Positions 20,730 to 31,178 of a stretch of 64,000 nucleotides of DNA are shown here, one piece after another. The position numbers were made by a program, and so were the translations under genes. The stretch lies in NCBI GenBank assembly GCA_902559035.1, contig CACEGG010000003.1, positions 85,608-149,607 on the forward strand. The letters are read 5' to 3'. The notes beneath the pieces were generated by a model that saw only the letters and a list, made by a program, of their open reading frames with translations, made no database searches and was not told the DNA's origin. This DNA comes from an uncultured Bacteroidota bacterium. Lineage in GTDB: Bacteria > Bacteroidota > Bacteroidia > Flavobacteriales > Flavobacteriaceae. Numbering within the stretch: the stretch's first letter is position 1; every line of letters begins with the position of its first letter.

Positions 20730-21589
20730 AATGATGGGTTTAACAAATCTAAATTTTCAACAGTTATATTATCAATACATTTTAAAGCTTCCTCATTAAC
20801 TTCATAAGCAGCGGCTTTTATATTAGCATTTAATTGAGATATGGAATCAACACCTATAATGACATTATCTATATTATTTTGTTTGATACAGTAGCTTAGT
20901 GCTAATGCTTCCATTGAACAACCTTGTTTTTTTGTTATTTTATTTAAGGTCTTTAGATGACGTTTTAGGGCTTGAACAATCGATAAATTATCAGTTATTT
21001 TTTTAAAGAATAAACCTTGAAGAAAAGCAGATCTAGTATGAATTATTTTTCCTTTTTCTTTCAATTTATTTATTAAAACTCCTCTAACGCTAAAATTATC
21101 TAACAAATTAAATGGTAATTGCACTACAGTAATTAAATCTTCATTTAGTAAGCTTTCTAATTGAGTGTTCGTATAAACTGATACACCAATGTTTTTAATT
21201 AAACCTTCAGATTTTAATTCATTCAATGTTTTAAGTGAATTATAATTAGATTTAAAAGAATCAAATGAATGAAACATTATTACATCCAGAGTATTAACGT
21301 TCATTAAGTCGAGGTACTCAAGAACTTTACTCTTTATTAAATTATGTTTAATCTGATGTGGAAATTTAGTGATAATTTTAAATTTAAAATTATTTTGTTC
21401 TTTGTGATAATTTCCAATTAACTGGTGAGCATTTCCATATGCCTGAGCTGTATCTAAAATTCTAATTCCCGAATTATAAGCTACTTTTAAAAGACTTAAT
21501 ACTTCCTCTTTTTTAGGTTTTCCTATAGTATTGTTAATTCCATATTTTAAACCAAATTGAACTGTACCAAGAATTAACTTACTATTCAT
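20720..21589 (-). CDS. aldo/keto reductase (start trimmed to MNSKLILGTVQFG)
   Basis: GTVQFGLKYGINN, ILDTAQAYGNAHQLIG, IITKFPHQI, VIMFHSFD: Asp-Tyr-Lys-His tetrad positions present. Confidence 0.88.
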   Translation of the reverse strand: MNSKLILGTVQFGLKYGINNTIGKPKKEEVLSLLKVAYNSGIRILDTAQAYGNAHQLIGNYHKEQNNFKFKIITKFPHQIKHNLIKSKVLEYLDLMNVNTLDVIMFHSFDSFKSNYNSLKTLNELKSEGLIKNIGVSVYTNTQLESLLNEDLITVVQLPFNLLDNFSVRGVLINKLKEKGKIIHTRSAFLQGLFFKKITDNLSIVQALKRHLKTLNKITKKQGCSMEALALSYCIKQNNIDNVIIGVDSISQLNANIKAAAYEVNEEALKCIDNITVENLDLLNPSLWK

Positions 21590-22730
21590 TAGAAATAAAT
21601 TTGATAACTTCATCAATAACAAAATTTTGCTCTTCATTTGAAAGCGTTGGATACATTGGAAGACTAATACATTTAGAATAATAATTTTCTGCATTAATTA
21701 AATCTGAACCTTCATAACCAATTTTTTTATAATATGGCATAGTATATACTGGTACATAATGAATTTGTGCCAAGATGCCTTTAGAATGGAGGAAGTCATA
21801 CAATTCTTTCCTGTTTTCAACCTCTATAATAAAAAGATGATGGGCATTATAAGACCCAATGGGTAAGTCTTGAAATTTTATTTTCCCTTTGAAAGCTTTT
21901 TTATAATTAAATGAAATTTCATTTCTTCGCTCAACTCCTTTTTTATTTTTTGCTAATTGAGTAATTCCTAATGCAGATTGGAAATCTGTTAATCTATAAT
22001 TAAAACCAAGCGCTATCATTTCATAATACCAACCTCCATGGTTTTCTTCCATGTTCTCTCTAGTAATTCCATGAGTTCTTAGTAACATCAACTTTTCGTA
22101 CAAATCTTTGGAATTGGTTGTAAGCATTCCTCCCTCCCCACAAGCAATGTGTTTTACAGGGTGAAAAGAAAAAACTCCAATGTCTGTATAATTTCCATTT
22201 CCACAAAAGTTTACTTCTCCTTTGCTATCTATAAAATACCCACCAGGTGCATGACAAGCATCTTCTATTATCCAAAGATTATGACTATTTGCCAAAATTC
22301 TAAATTCTTCCATATTAACTGGAAGTCCAGCGAAGTCAACAGGAATTATTCCTTTAAAATATCCTTTTGGCTTTGATTTAATCAATTCTTTTACAGAGTT
22401 AATATCCAACAAATAAGTATTTGGATCAATATCTGCAAACCAAACTTCTCCACCTGCATAACGAATACAGTTTGCCGAGGCAGCAAAAGTTATAGGAGTT
22501 GTAATTACTCTATCACCTTTTTTAAGACCTAAGGCTAGGACAGATAAGTGTAGCCCAGCAGTTGCATTATTAACAGCTACTGCATAGTTAGATCCTACAT
22601 ATTCTGCAAATTTTGATTCAAATTCTCTAGCCTTAGGTCCTTGAGTAAGGTAATCAGATTGTAAAGTTGATACTACAGCATCAATATCTTTTTGATCTAT
22701 ACTTTGTCTACCGTAAGGTATTTTTTTCAT
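21582..22730 (-). CDS. pseC: UDP-4-amino-4,6-dideoxy-N-acetyl-beta-L-altrosamine transaminase
   Basis: IPYGRQSIDQKDIDAVVSTLQSDYLTQGPKAREFESKFAEYVG, VFSFHPVKHIACGEGGML (PLP Lys): DegT/PseC family. Confidence 0.92.
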   Translation of the reverse strand: MKKIPYGRQSIDQKDIDAVVSTLQSDYLTQGPKAREFESKFAEYVGSNYAVAVNNATAGLHLSVLALGLKKGDRVITTPITFAASANCIRYAGGEVWFADIDPNTYLLDINSVKELIKSKPKGYFKGIIPVDFAGLPVNMEEFRILANSHNLWIIEDACHAPGGYFIDSKGEVNFCGNGNYTDIGVFSFHPVKHIACGEGGMLTTNSKDLYEKLMLLRTHGITRENMEENHGGWYYEMIALGFNYRLTDFQSALGITQLAKNKKGVERRNEISFNYKKAFKGKIKFQDLPIGSYNAHHLFIIEVENRKELYDFLHSKGILAQIHYVPVYTMPYYKKIGYEGSDLINAENYYSKCISLPMYPTLSNEEQNFVIDEVIKFISNE

Positions 22731-23746
22731 TATGCTGTAAAATTAGGATCAACATGAATTTTTACTAATTCTCTTAAAGATTCTATCGTTTCCCATTCTT
22801 CATTATCCCCAGAACTGTAAGAAAAATTAGGATCAACTAATTTTGCTTTAAAATGTTCGATAAACTTCTCTCTATTAAAAATAGTCTTTTGTGGTAAAAT
22901 TGCGTAATATTTACCAATGTCATATGTGTTTAGTGCATCGGATACAGTTATCATTTCTTCGTGTAATTTTTCACCGGGTCTTATCCCTACTTCTTCTTGA
23001 CGACAATCAGGACCTATAGCAGTTGCAACGTCAACAATTTTATAGGATGGTATTTTTGGAACAAATAATTCACCTCCCCAAGCTTTTTCAATAGCATCAA
23101 ATACCATCTGACAACCATCTTGAAGAGAAATATTAAAACGGGTCATTTTTTTATCAGTGATTGGTAAAACCCCCTCTTTTCTTTTATTCAAGAAAAATGG
23201 CATAACTGAACCATTAGAACCCATTACATTACCATAACGTACTACTGAGAACTTAACATCTCTTGACCCTTTAATATTGTTAGCTGCTATAAATAGTTTA
23301 TCAGAAGTAAGCTTCGTTGCACCATATAAATTAATAGGAGCACAGGCTTTATCAGTTGAAAGTGCTACAACATCTTTTACACCACATTTCATCGCTGAAG
23401 CAATAACATTTTCTGCTCCATTTATATTTGTTTTGATACATTCTGAAGGATTGTATTCAGCTAAATGAACATGTTTCATTGCTGCAGCATGAATAACGAT
23501 ATCTATTCCTTCAAAAGCTCTATCTAATCTATCTTTATCACGTACATCCCCAATAAAGTACCTCATTGATGGATATTTAGATTCAGGAAACTCCATGGCC
23601 ATATTAAAATGTTTTTGTTCATCTCGTGACAAAATAACTAGTCTTTTTATATCCGGATTTCTATCTAAAATTAATCTTGTAAACATTTTACCAAAAGAAC
23701 CTGTTCCTCCGGTGATTAAAATTGATTTTCCATTTAAATTTAACAT
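22730..23746 (-). CDS. pseB: UDP-N-acetylglucosamine 4,6-dehydratase (inverting)
   Basis: MLNLNGKSILITGGTGSFGKMFTRLIL, AAAMKHVHLAEYNPSECIKTNI, STDKACAPINLYGATK. Confidence 0.95.
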   Translation of the reverse strand: MLNLNGKSILITGGTGSFGKMFTRLILDRNPDIKRLVILSRDEQKHFNMAMEFPESKYPSMRYFIGDVRDKDRLDRAFEGIDIVIHAAAMKHVHLAEYNPSECIKTNINGAENVIASAMKCGVKDVVALSTDKACAPINLYGATKLTSDKLFIAANNIKGSRDVKFSVVRYGNVMGSNGSVMPFFLNKRKEGVLPITDKKMTRFNISLQDGCQMVFDAIEKAWGGELFVPKIPSYKIVDVATAIGPDCRQEEVGIRPGEKLHEEMITVSDALNTYDIGKYYAILPQKTIFNREKFIEHFKAKLVDPNFSYSSGDNEEWETIESLRELVKIHVDPNFTA

Positions 23747-23792
23747 TACCTTAATTTTTTAATTTTATATTTTTTTTAAATTTTAGAGATAA

Positions 23793-24920
23793 TTATTCAT
23801 AATAATTATTTGTGCTATACCCACCTTTTTTCAAATACTGATCTTTTTGCATCAACGTAATATCCGATTGCATCATATCTTTCACCAACGATCCCAAATC
23901 ATGTTCTATAACCCACCCTAATTTGGTTTTAGCTTTTGTAGGATCTCCAATTAATAAATCTACTTCTGTTGGTCTAAAATAAGCAGGATCTATAGACAAC
24001 ACTTCTTTTCCTAACTCTAATTGAAATTCTTCATTATTACAATTAACAACAAAAGCTTTCTCATTGACTCCTTCACCTTTAAATTGTAAATCAATACCAA
24101 CTTCTTTAAAAGCTAGTCGTACAAAATCTCTGACCGTGGTGGTCTTTCCTGTTGCTATCACCCAATCTTCAGGTTCTTCTGCCTGCAAAATCATCCACAT
24201 CATACGCACATAATCTTTGGCATGCCCCCAATCACGCTGGGCATCTAAATTCCCTAAATATATTTTCTCTTGCAATCCTAAAGCTATTCTAGCGGTAGCT
24301 CTTGTAATTTTACGAGTCACAAAGGTTTCTCCTCTTCTAGGGGATTCATGATTGAATAAAATACCGTTACATGCAAACATATTATAAGCCTCTCTGTAGT
24401 TTTTGGTGATCCAAAAGCCATAAATTTTTGCAACTCCGTAAGGAGATCTTGGATAAAAAGCTGAATTTTCATCATAAAACCCTTTGTTATTTTTATTTTC
24501 TGGCATTCCGCCATATAATTCTGAAGTAGAGGCTTGATATATTCTCGTTTTCTTTTCTAAGCCTAGTAAACGAACTGCCTCTAGAATACGTAAGGTCCCT
24601 AACCCATCTACATTTCCTACATATTCAGGAGTATCAAAAGAAACTTTTACATGAGACATCGCTCCTAAATTATAGATTTCATCGGGCTGACATTCTTCTA
24701 TAATCTTGGTAAGATTGATTGCATCTGTTAAATCTCCATAATGCAATTTTAATCGTTGATTAGGATGATGAGGATCTTGGTATAAATGATCTATACGATC
24801 AGTATTTAATGAAGATGCTCTTCTTTTTATTCCGTGCACCTCATACCCCTTTTCTAATAACAATTCTGCTAAATAGGAACCATCTTGTCCAGTAATTCCA
24901 GTAATTAAAGCTACTTTCAT
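23793..24920 (-). CDS. gmd: GDP-mannose 4,6-dehydratase
   Basis: [70 protein letters not shown]. Confidence 0.97.
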   Translation of the reverse strand: MKVALITGITGQDGSYLAELLLEKGYEVHGIKRRASSLNTDRIDHLYQDPHHPNQRLKLHYGDLTDAINLTKIIEECQPDEIYNLGAMSHVKVSFDTPEYVGNVDGLGTLRILEAVRLLGLEKKTRIYQASTSELYGGMPENKNNKGFYDENSAFYPRSPYGVAKIYGFWITKNYREAYNMFACNGILFNHESPRRGETFVTRKITRATARIALGLQEKIYLGNLDAQRDWGHAKDYVRMMWMILQAEEPEDWVIATGKTTTVRDFVRLAFKEVGIDLQFKGEGVNEKAFVVNCNNEEFQLELGKEVLSIDPAYFRPTEVDLLIGDPTKAKTKLGWVIEHDLGSLVKDMMQSDITLMQKDQYLKKGGYSTNNYYE

Positions 24921-24923
24921 TAT

Positions 24924-25910
24924 TTATAATTTTATTTTTTTAATTGAATGTATATTCTCTAAAAACCAAGAATAAGTTTTTTTAATGCCGTCTTCTAATT
25001 CTGTTGAATATTGCCATCCAAGTTCTTTCATTTTAGAAACATCCATCAATTTTTTTGGAGTTCCATCTGGTTTACTTGTATCCCAAAGAATCTTTCCTTG
25101 ATGTCCTGTTACTCTCTGAGTGGTGTCAGCTAATTCTTTAATAGTTATGTCTTTTCCAGTACCTACATTATATAAATATTCTGGTAAATTATTCTCTAAT
25201 ACGTAGACTACAGCTTCTGCCATATCATCAACATATAAGAACTCTCTCATCGGAGTTCCGCTTCCCCAGAGCGTTACATTTGAATTGTTATTTATTTTAG
25301 CCTCATGAAATTTACGCAGCATCGCTGGCAGTACATGCGAGGATTGCAAATCGAAATTATCAAAAGAACCATACAAGTTGGTAGGCATCAAACTAACATA
25401 GTCTTTGTTATATTGTTTACGAATAGCCTGACAAGCTTTTACTCCTGTAATCTTTGCAATGGCATACCATTCATTTGTAGGCTCTAAAGAATCTGTTAAT
25501 AAGTAATCTTCTTTTAAAGGCTGTGGAGCAAACTTTGGGTAGATACATGAACTCCCTAAGAAAATAAATTTTTCTATTTCAGCTTTATGCGCACCATTAA
25601 TCAGATTGTTTTGAATTTGCATATTTTCCATTAAAAACTGGTAGGGGAAATTATTATTAGCAAGGATCCCTCCAACTTTTGCAGCAGCATCGATTACTAC
25701 CTCTGGCTTTTCTTTCTTATAAAAATCATAAACAGCTTGTTGGTTTGTTAAATCTAATTCTTTACTTGTTTTTCCTATTAAATTGGAATATCCCCTGGAG
25801 ACTAAAACTCTCCATACTGCAGAACCTACCATTCCTTTATGTCCTGCGATATATATTTTTGTTGTATTTTCCAAACTGGCTTTTTTTATTTGTAACTTAT
25901 AGGCTTCCAT
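24924..25910 (-). CDS. fcl: GDP-L-fucose synthase
   Basis: [67 protein letters not shown]. Confidence 0.97.
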   Translation of the reverse strand: MEAYKLQIKKASLENTTKIYIAGHKGMVGSAVWRVLVSRGYSNLIGKTSKELDLTNQQAVYDFYKKEKPEVVIDAAAKVGGILANNNFPYQFLMENMQIQNNLINGAHKAEIEKFIFLGSSCIYPKFAPQPLKEDYLLTDSLEPTNEWYAIAKITGVKACQAIRKQYNKDYVSLMPTNLYGSFDNFDLQSSHVLPAMLRKFHEAKINNNSNVTLWGSGTPMREFLYVDDMAEAVVYVLENNLPEYLYNVGTGKDITIKELADTTQRVTGHQGKILWDTSKPDGTPKKLMDVSKMKELGWQYSTELEDGIKKTYSWFLENIHSIKKIKL

Positions 25911-27180
25911 CTACAATATTTCCTTCTAAAAAATTCTTAACGTCATAAATAATAGCGTTCTCATTTTTTAAAGACAAGAAATCTAATTCATTGAATTTCT
26001 GATGTGATACAGTCAATACTACCGCATCAAATTTTTTATTGGGTAAAGATTTTGAAGATTTTAATCCATATTCAAGATTTACTTCTTCTTCATCAGCCCA
26101 AGGATCATGAATTGTTATATTAGTTCCATAATCTTTCAATGCATTTATAAGATCTACTGCTTTTGTATTTCGTACATCTGGACAGTTTTCTTTAAATGTG
26201 ATTCCTAAAACAAGTACCTTAGATCCATTAACAGGTATATTTTTCTTAATCATGCATTTTACAATCTCAGAAGCCACATAATCTCCCATTCCATCATTTA
26301 ATCTACGTCCGGCTAAAATAATTTCAGGATGATATCCATTCTCTTGGGCCTTTTGAGCTAAATAATAGGGATCCACCCCAATACAATGACCACCAACCAA
26401 ACCGGGCTTAAAAGGAAGAAAATTCCATTTAGTTCCTGCTGCTTCCAACACATCATGAGTATTTATATCTAAAATATTGAAGATTTTTGCTAATTCATTC
26501 ACAAATGCAATGTTAATATCCCGTTGAGAGTTTTCAATTACTTTGGAGGCCTCTGCAACTTTTATTGTGGGTGCCAAATGAGTCCCTGCTGTAATAACAG
26601 ATTTATACAAACCATCTACTTTCAAACCTATCAATGGCGTTGAACCGGAGGTAACTTTTAATATTTTTTCAACAGTATGCTCTTTATCACCTGGATTAAT
26701 TCTTTCAGGTGAATACCCAGCATAAAAATCGGTATTGAATTTAAGGCAAGAAACTTTTTCTAATACAGGAACACAATCTTCTTCTGTAGCTCCTGGATAC
26801 ACAGTAGATTCATAAATTACGACATCTCCTTTTTTTAATACTGCCCCAACAGTTTCACTTGCTTTTACAAGTGGTGTTAAAATGGGTCTGTTATTTTTAT
26901 CAACGGGTGTTGGAACTGTTATAATGTAATAATTACAATCCTTAATTTCTGCCAACTGATTGGTGCAAAACAATCCATTAGAATCAGAGTCTTCACAGAC
27001 GAGTACTGATTGTAATGTTTGGCTATCAACTTCCAAGGTTGAGTCAACACCGGACATTAGTTCAGATATTCTATCGGTATTGATATCAAAACCGACTACT
27101 GAATATTTGGTTGCAAAGAGTCTTGCTAATGGTAGGCCTACATATCCTAAACCGATGATTGCAATTTTATCTTTTTTCAT
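25897..27180 (-). CDS. UDP-N-acetyl-hexosamine 6-dehydrogenase (WbpA/TviB-like)
   Basis: [70 protein letters not shown]; start trimmed to MKKDKIAII. Confidence 0.92.
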   Translation of the reverse strand: MKKDKIAIIGLGYVGLPLARLFATKYSVVGFDINTDRISELMSGVDSTLEVDSQTLQSVLVCEDSDSNGLFCTNQLAEIKDCNYYIITVPTPVDKNNRPILTPLVKASETVGAVLKKGDVVIYESTVYPGATEEDCVPVLEKVSCLKFNTDFYAGYSPERINPGDKEHTVEKILKVTSGSTPLIGLKVDGLYKSVITAGTHLAPTIKVAEASKVIENSQRDINIAFVNELAKIFNILDINTHDVLEAAGTKWNFLPFKPGLVGGHCIGVDPYYLAQKAQENGYHPEIILAGRRLNDGMGDYVASEIVKCMIKKNIPVNGSKVLVLGITFKENCPDVRNTKAVDLINALKDYGTNITIHDPWADEEEVNLEYGLKSSKSLPNKKFDAVVLTVSHQKFNELDFLSLKNENAIIYDVKNFLEGNIVDGSL

Positions 27181-27185
27181 GCTTT

Positions 27186-28169
27186 TTATAAATTTTTCCA
27201 ATACCATTTCACAGCTTCTTTCAAACCTTGCTGCAGTGTAAACTGTGGATTATAATTTAAATTTTCTTTTGCTTTATCTACACTAGCATGTGAATGTGGA
27301 ATGTCACCTGCTCTATTTGGGCCATATATGACCTCAACATTTGAAATTTTAGAATCAAACTCAGATAAATACTCTTTTAAGTATCCCATTAAATCATTTA
27401 GCGTATTACGATCTCCATAAGCTATATTATAGACAGTATTAATCGCTTTTTCATTTGTTGTTACAAGGCTTAATAAATTAGCTTGTATTACATTATCAAT
27501 GTATGTAAAGTCTCTAGAGTAGTTTCCGTCTCCATTAATAACTGGCGATTCTCCCTTCATTAATTGGCTAACAAATTTTGGGATTACTGCTGCATAAGCA
27601 CCATTTGGATCTTGCTTCCTGCCGAACACATTAAAATATCGAAGACCAATCGTTTGTAAACCATAGGTTTTTGAAAAAATATCAGCATATAACTCATTTA
27701 CATATTTAGTAATGGCATATGGCGACAAGGGTTTCCCGATGATATTCTCAACTTTTGGCATTGATTCTGAGTCTCCATAAGTTGATGAACTTGCTGCAAA
27801 CACAAATCTTTTCACTCCATTGTCTCTTGCCGCTACAAGCATATTTAAAAAACCACTCACATTCACATCATTGGAGGTGATTGGATCTTTAATAGATCTT
27901 GGAACCGACCCTAATGCTGCTTGATGTAAAACATAATCAACACCCTGGCAAGCTTTTAAACAATCCTCTAGTTTTCTAATATCACCTTCGATTAGCGTAA
28001 AATTAGAATCCTTTAAAAGCTGTTCTAAATTTTCTCTTTTACCAGTAGCAAAATTGTCAAGACAAACTACTTTGTTTCCTTTTTCAAGTAGAGCCTCGCA
28101 TAAATTTGATCCAATAAAACCGGCACCTCCAGAGACAAGAATTGTTTTATTACTTAATTCAATATTCAT
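27186..28169 (-). CDS. UDP-GlcNAc/GlcNAcA C4-epimerase (WbpP/TviC-like)
   Basis: [88 protein letters not shown]. Confidence 0.92.
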   Translation of the reverse strand: MNIELSNKTILVSGGAGFIGSNLCEALLEKGNKVVCLDNFATGKRENLEQLLKDSNFTLIEGDIRKLEDCLKACQGVDYVLHQAALGSVPRSIKDPITSNDVNVSGFLNMLVAARDNGVKRFVFAASSSTYGDSESMPKVENIIGKPLSPYAITKYVNELYADIFSKTYGLQTIGLRYFNVFGRKQDPNGAYAAVIPKFVSQLMKGESPVINGDGNYSRDFTYIDNVIQANLLSLVTTNEKAINTVYNIAYGDRNTLNDLMGYLKEYLSEFDSKISNVEVIYGPNRAGDIPHSHASVDKAKENLNYNPQFTLQQGLKEAVKWYWKNL

Positions 28170-28212
28170 TAACTATTTTTATATTTTTCTCGAATACCAA
28201 CATTATTCAGGT

Positions 28213-29049
28213 TTATTTTGTTTTTTTAAAACTCACAGACCGGCCTTCCTTTTCTTCCCAATCTTTTTCTTGTCTTACTTTTAAATTTGTCTTCCAGCCC
28301 CCTTTAATGGTGTTTAACTCAATATCATGCTTTTTAGAAAAAGACAAAAGAGCGTTGACATCTTTTGGAAAACACGTTCCTCCGTATCCAAGCTTTCCAT
28401 CATGCCCAGGGACATTTAAATGACTGTCACCAATTCTACCATCAGAAACAAAACCCTTTAATGCATCCTGCCAATTGGCTCCAATTTTATCGCATAAAAG
28501 TTTAAACTCATTCATGATGCTCACTTTAGTAGCAAAAAAAGTGTTGTTCATGTATTTAGTGAGCTCTGCTGTTTTTGAATCTGTTTGAATAGTATTTTTA
28601 GTTTTAAACCTCTCGTTAAATAAGGTTTTTGCTTTTTCAGTGAGCGGCAACTCCCCACCTAAAATAATTCTGGATTGAGTAAGCATGTCTAACTTTGCGG
28701 TTCTTTCTGTGAGAAATTCAGGAGAAAAAATAATTTTAATATTTGAATATTTTTTAGATAACTCCTCTGTAGTTCCTGGCAAAACAGTAGATTTTAATAT
28801 ATAAACTGGTTTGCTTGTGGCCTTTTCAAAAGTGCTTTCAACGTATGATAAATCTTGAGATCCATCCTGGAACATCGGAGTTGGAACGCAAATAAACACA
28901 AAATCACAAGAGTGTACAGACTCCAGATCATCTAAACTCTTTAAAGGATCTGTATCGTATACATACAAATCTGAAACTGGAGAAAAAGCATACGAAATGG
29001 CTTCACCCACAAACCCGTTTCCAATGACACCTACTTTAAATTTTTTCAT
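28213..29049 (-). CDS. short-form UDP-glucose 6-dehydrogenase-like protein
   Basis: VGVIGNGFVGEAISYAF, LKSTVLPGTTEEL, FSPEFLTERTA, LGYGGTCFPKDVNALL catalytic Cys; only 278 aa. Confidence 0.85.
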   Translation of the reverse strand: MKKFKVGVIGNGFVGEAISYAFSPVSDLYVYDTDPLKSLDDLESVHSCDFVFICVPTPMFQDGSQDLSYVESTFEKATSKPVYILKSTVLPGTTEELSKKYSNIKIIFSPEFLTERTAKLDMLTQSRIILGGELPLTEKAKTLFNERFKTKNTIQTDSKTAELTKYMNNTFFATKVSIMNEFKLLCDKIGANWQDALKGFVSDGRIGDSHLNVPGHDGKLGYGGTCFPKDVNALLSFSKKHDIELNTIKGGWKTNLKVRQEKDWEEKEGRSVSFKKTK

Positions 29050-29061
29050 TAAAATTTTAAT

Positions 29062-29466
29062 TTATTTTTTTAAACGAGTTTTAATTTCTGTACTTGAAAA
29101 ACGATGCTCTCTTGAGTTATAGTAAATTTCTATTCCTTTTTCTATGCAGTACTCTTTTCCTGTGAAATCAATAGTTTTATATTCCTCTCCAATTATACGA
29201 ACATCTATTTTAAACGATCGCAGTATATCCTCCACATCTTGCTCTAAAACATAGGGAACAATTTCATCCACATACTTGGATCCTTTTAATTGAATGTATC
29301 TCTCAATGATGGATTGCGAGGGTGCATTTTTATTAGATCTATCAAGTGATGGATCTAGTTGCAGGCCTACAATTAAATAATCACATTGTTTTTTTGCTTC
29401 TTTAAGCATCATTACATGTCCGGCATGTAATAGATCAAAAGAAGAAAAAGTAATTCCTACTCTCAT
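29062..29466 (-). CDS. TagD/RfaE-like cytidylyl- or adenylyltransferase
   Basis: MRVGITFSSFDLLHAGHVMMLKEAKKQCDYLIVGLQLDPS, HRFSSTEIKTR; ORF-track start at 29529 extended past the fold start. Confidence 0.83.
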   Translation of the reverse strand: MRVGITFSSFDLLHAGHVMMLKEAKKQCDYLIVGLQLDPSLDRSNKNAPSQSIIERYIQLKGSKYVDEIVPYVLEQDVEDILRSFKIDVRIIGEEYKTIDFTGKEYCIEKGIEIYYNSREHRFSSTEIKTRLKK

Positions 29467-29610
29467 AATTTTATTTTCTTTAAGGATCTCAATAGTATTA
29501 TTTGATTTTAAAATAGTGTTAATAATCACGCTTCTTATTTACTATTAAATACGGCTTCGCCAAAAAAGTCACAATTTAACGTGAGAATTTAATGTAATTT
29601 TTAATAAATA

Positions 29611-30117
29611 TTAAGCCTCAAAAATAGTTAGTGAGTTTTGTTTTAAAGACTTATTTGAAACAAAAAAACTAACTTTTCTTTTTATTTTTAATTCAATTTT
29701 TGGAGATATTTCATCCAAATACTCTTTATTTATGTTCTCCCCAACAATTAAAATCTCTATAAGCCCACTATCTATTCCTTTAGCATAATCTCCAAGAATC
29801 ATAATTTTTTTTACATCTCCAATTCTATTATAGACCGTTTCTAGAATTTCTTCAATACCCAGGTGCTTATGGACTATTTTTTGAATAATTTTAAATAGCG
29901 GGTGAGAAGCATTGGCCTTATAAATAACTTTATTGTTTTGGTGGTGTTTTTCTAAATAGCCCGCAGAAGACAAATTATTTAATTCTTTTCTAACAGAATT
30001 AGTGGATTCTCCAAACTCATTAGCAAGACTGTTTAAATACCCCTTATTGGCAATATTTAAAAAAAACTTGATAAGAAGTCTTAATCTAGTTTTGGATGTG
30101 ATCAGTGATTCTAACAT
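29611..30117 (-). CDS. winged-helix regulator with a degenerate nucleotidyltransferase-like C-terminal domain
   Basis: N-term wHTH (YLNSLANEFGESTNSVRKELNNLSSAGYLEKHHQNNKVIYKAN); C-term IMILGDYAKGIDSGLIEILIVG resembles MNT fold. Confidence 0.75.
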   Translation of the reverse strand: MLESLITSKTRLRLLIKFFLNIANKGYLNSLANEFGESTNSVRKELNNLSSAGYLEKHHQNNKVIYKANASHPLFKIIQKIVHKHLGIEEILETVYNRIGDVKKIMILGDYAKGIDSGLIEILIVGENINKEYLDEISPKIELKIKRKVSFFVSNKSLKQNSLTIFEA

Positions 30118-30187
30118 GTAATAAGTAACAAAAGTACTTGATTTTTTTATAATAAAAAATCATAGTTTTACATTTATTCTATTTTAA

Positions 30188-31159
30188 ATGAAAAAAACTG
30201 TTTTAATCACTGGAGCCGCTGGATTTATAGGATCACATTTATGCGATTGTTTCCTTTCTAAAAATTACAAGGTAATAGGGATAGACAATTTAATAACGGG
30301 TAATTTAAAGAATCTGTCTCACCTTAACTTAAATATGGATTTTCAGTTCAAAAAAATTGACATCACCCATGATTTTAACATAGAGAGTTCTGTTGATTAT
30401 GTACTGCATTTTGCCTCTCCAGCCAGCCCAATTGATTATTTAAAAATTCCACTGGAAACTCTAAGAGTAGGATCTTTAGGAACAGAGAACGTTTTAAAAA
30501 TAGCTTTAGAAAATAATGCTCGTATTTTAATTGCTTCCACTTCAGAGGTTTATGGTGACCCTTTAGTACATCCACAACCTGAAGAATATTTCGGAAATGT
30601 AGATCCTGTTGGACCAAGAGGCGTCTATGATGAGGCCAAGCGGTTTCAGGAGGCTTTAACCACCGCTTACCATACCTTTCACGGACTCGATATAAGAATA
30701 GCTAGAATATTCAATACTTACGGCTCTAGAATGAGAGTAAATGACGGAAGAGCAATTCCGGCCTTTATGGGGCAAGTTCTAAGACAAGAGAGCTTAACGG
30801 TGTTTGGAGACGGCTCTCAAACCAGATCTTTTTGCTATATAGATGATATGGTTGATGGAATTTATAAGCTCTTACATTCAGACTACGCTAAGCCTATGAA
30901 CTTAGGAAATCCTGAAGAAATAGCTTTGATTGACTTTGCAAAGGAAATTATAGCTATGGGCGGTAATGATAATAAAATAGTTTTTAAGGCTCTTCCTCTA
31001 AATGATCCTGTTAAAAGAAAACCCGATATAGCTAAAGCAATGAAAATTTTAAATTGGCAGCCCCTTGTTTCAAGAAAAAAAGGACTAGAAAATGCTTTTA
31101 ATTATTTTAAGAGCTTAACTTTAGAGGAGATAAATAAAAAAGAAAGTAAATTTACATAA
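30188..31159 (+). CDS. UDP-glucuronate decarboxylase-like extended SDR (UDP-xylose synthase type)
   Basis: VLITGAAGFIGSHLCDCFL, FASPASPIDYLKIPLETLRVGSLGT, STSEVYGDPLVHPQPEEYFGNVDPVGPRGVYDEAKRFQEALT, IARIFNTYGSRM. Confidence 0.92.
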   Translation: MKKTVLITGAAGFIGSHLCDCFLSKNYKVIGIDNLITGNLKNLSHLNLNMDFQFKKIDITHDFNIESSVDYVLHFASPASPIDYLKIPLETLRVGSLGTENVLKIALENNARILIASTSEVYGDPLVHPQPEEYFGNVDPVGPRGVYDEAKRFQEALTTAYHTFHGLDIRIARIFNTYGSRMRVNDGRAIPAFMGQVLRQESLTVFGDGSQTRSFCYIDDMVDGIYKLLHSDYAKPMNLGNPEEIALIDFAKEIIAMGGNDNKIVFKALPLNDPVKRKPDIAKAMKILNWQPLVSRKKGLENAFNYFKSLTLEEINKKESKFT

Positions 31160-31178
31160 ACATTTATTAAAAACACTT

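Noticed and set aside
13773-23746. Phosphonate biosynthesis cluster (because of the nucleotidyltransferase-aminotransferase fusion)
   Set aside because: No PEP mutase or phosphonopyruvate decarboxylase is visible in the window, and the PLP domain reads as class I/II rather than PhnW-type class V.
24317-24514. 65-aa ORF within gmd on the same strand, different frame
   Set aside because: Gmd frame is unequivocal; the short ORF has no start-region support.
25679-25948. + strand ORFs of 60-93 aa at 711, 5376, 6749, 16229, 16847, 17251, 19478, 19713, 22149, 23277, 25305, 25679, 26960, 28054, 28142 and similar
   Set aside because: All lie antisense to strong CDSs and show no independent evidence.
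28170-29049. Pseudogene call for the short UDP-glucose dehydrogenase
   Set aside because: Catalytic motifs are intact, it ends cleanly, and there is no downstream remnant of the missing domain.
29545-29562. Small GGCTTCGCC hairpin between the wHTH and TagD-like genes as a terminator
   Set aside because: Only about 3 bp of stem; too weak to call.
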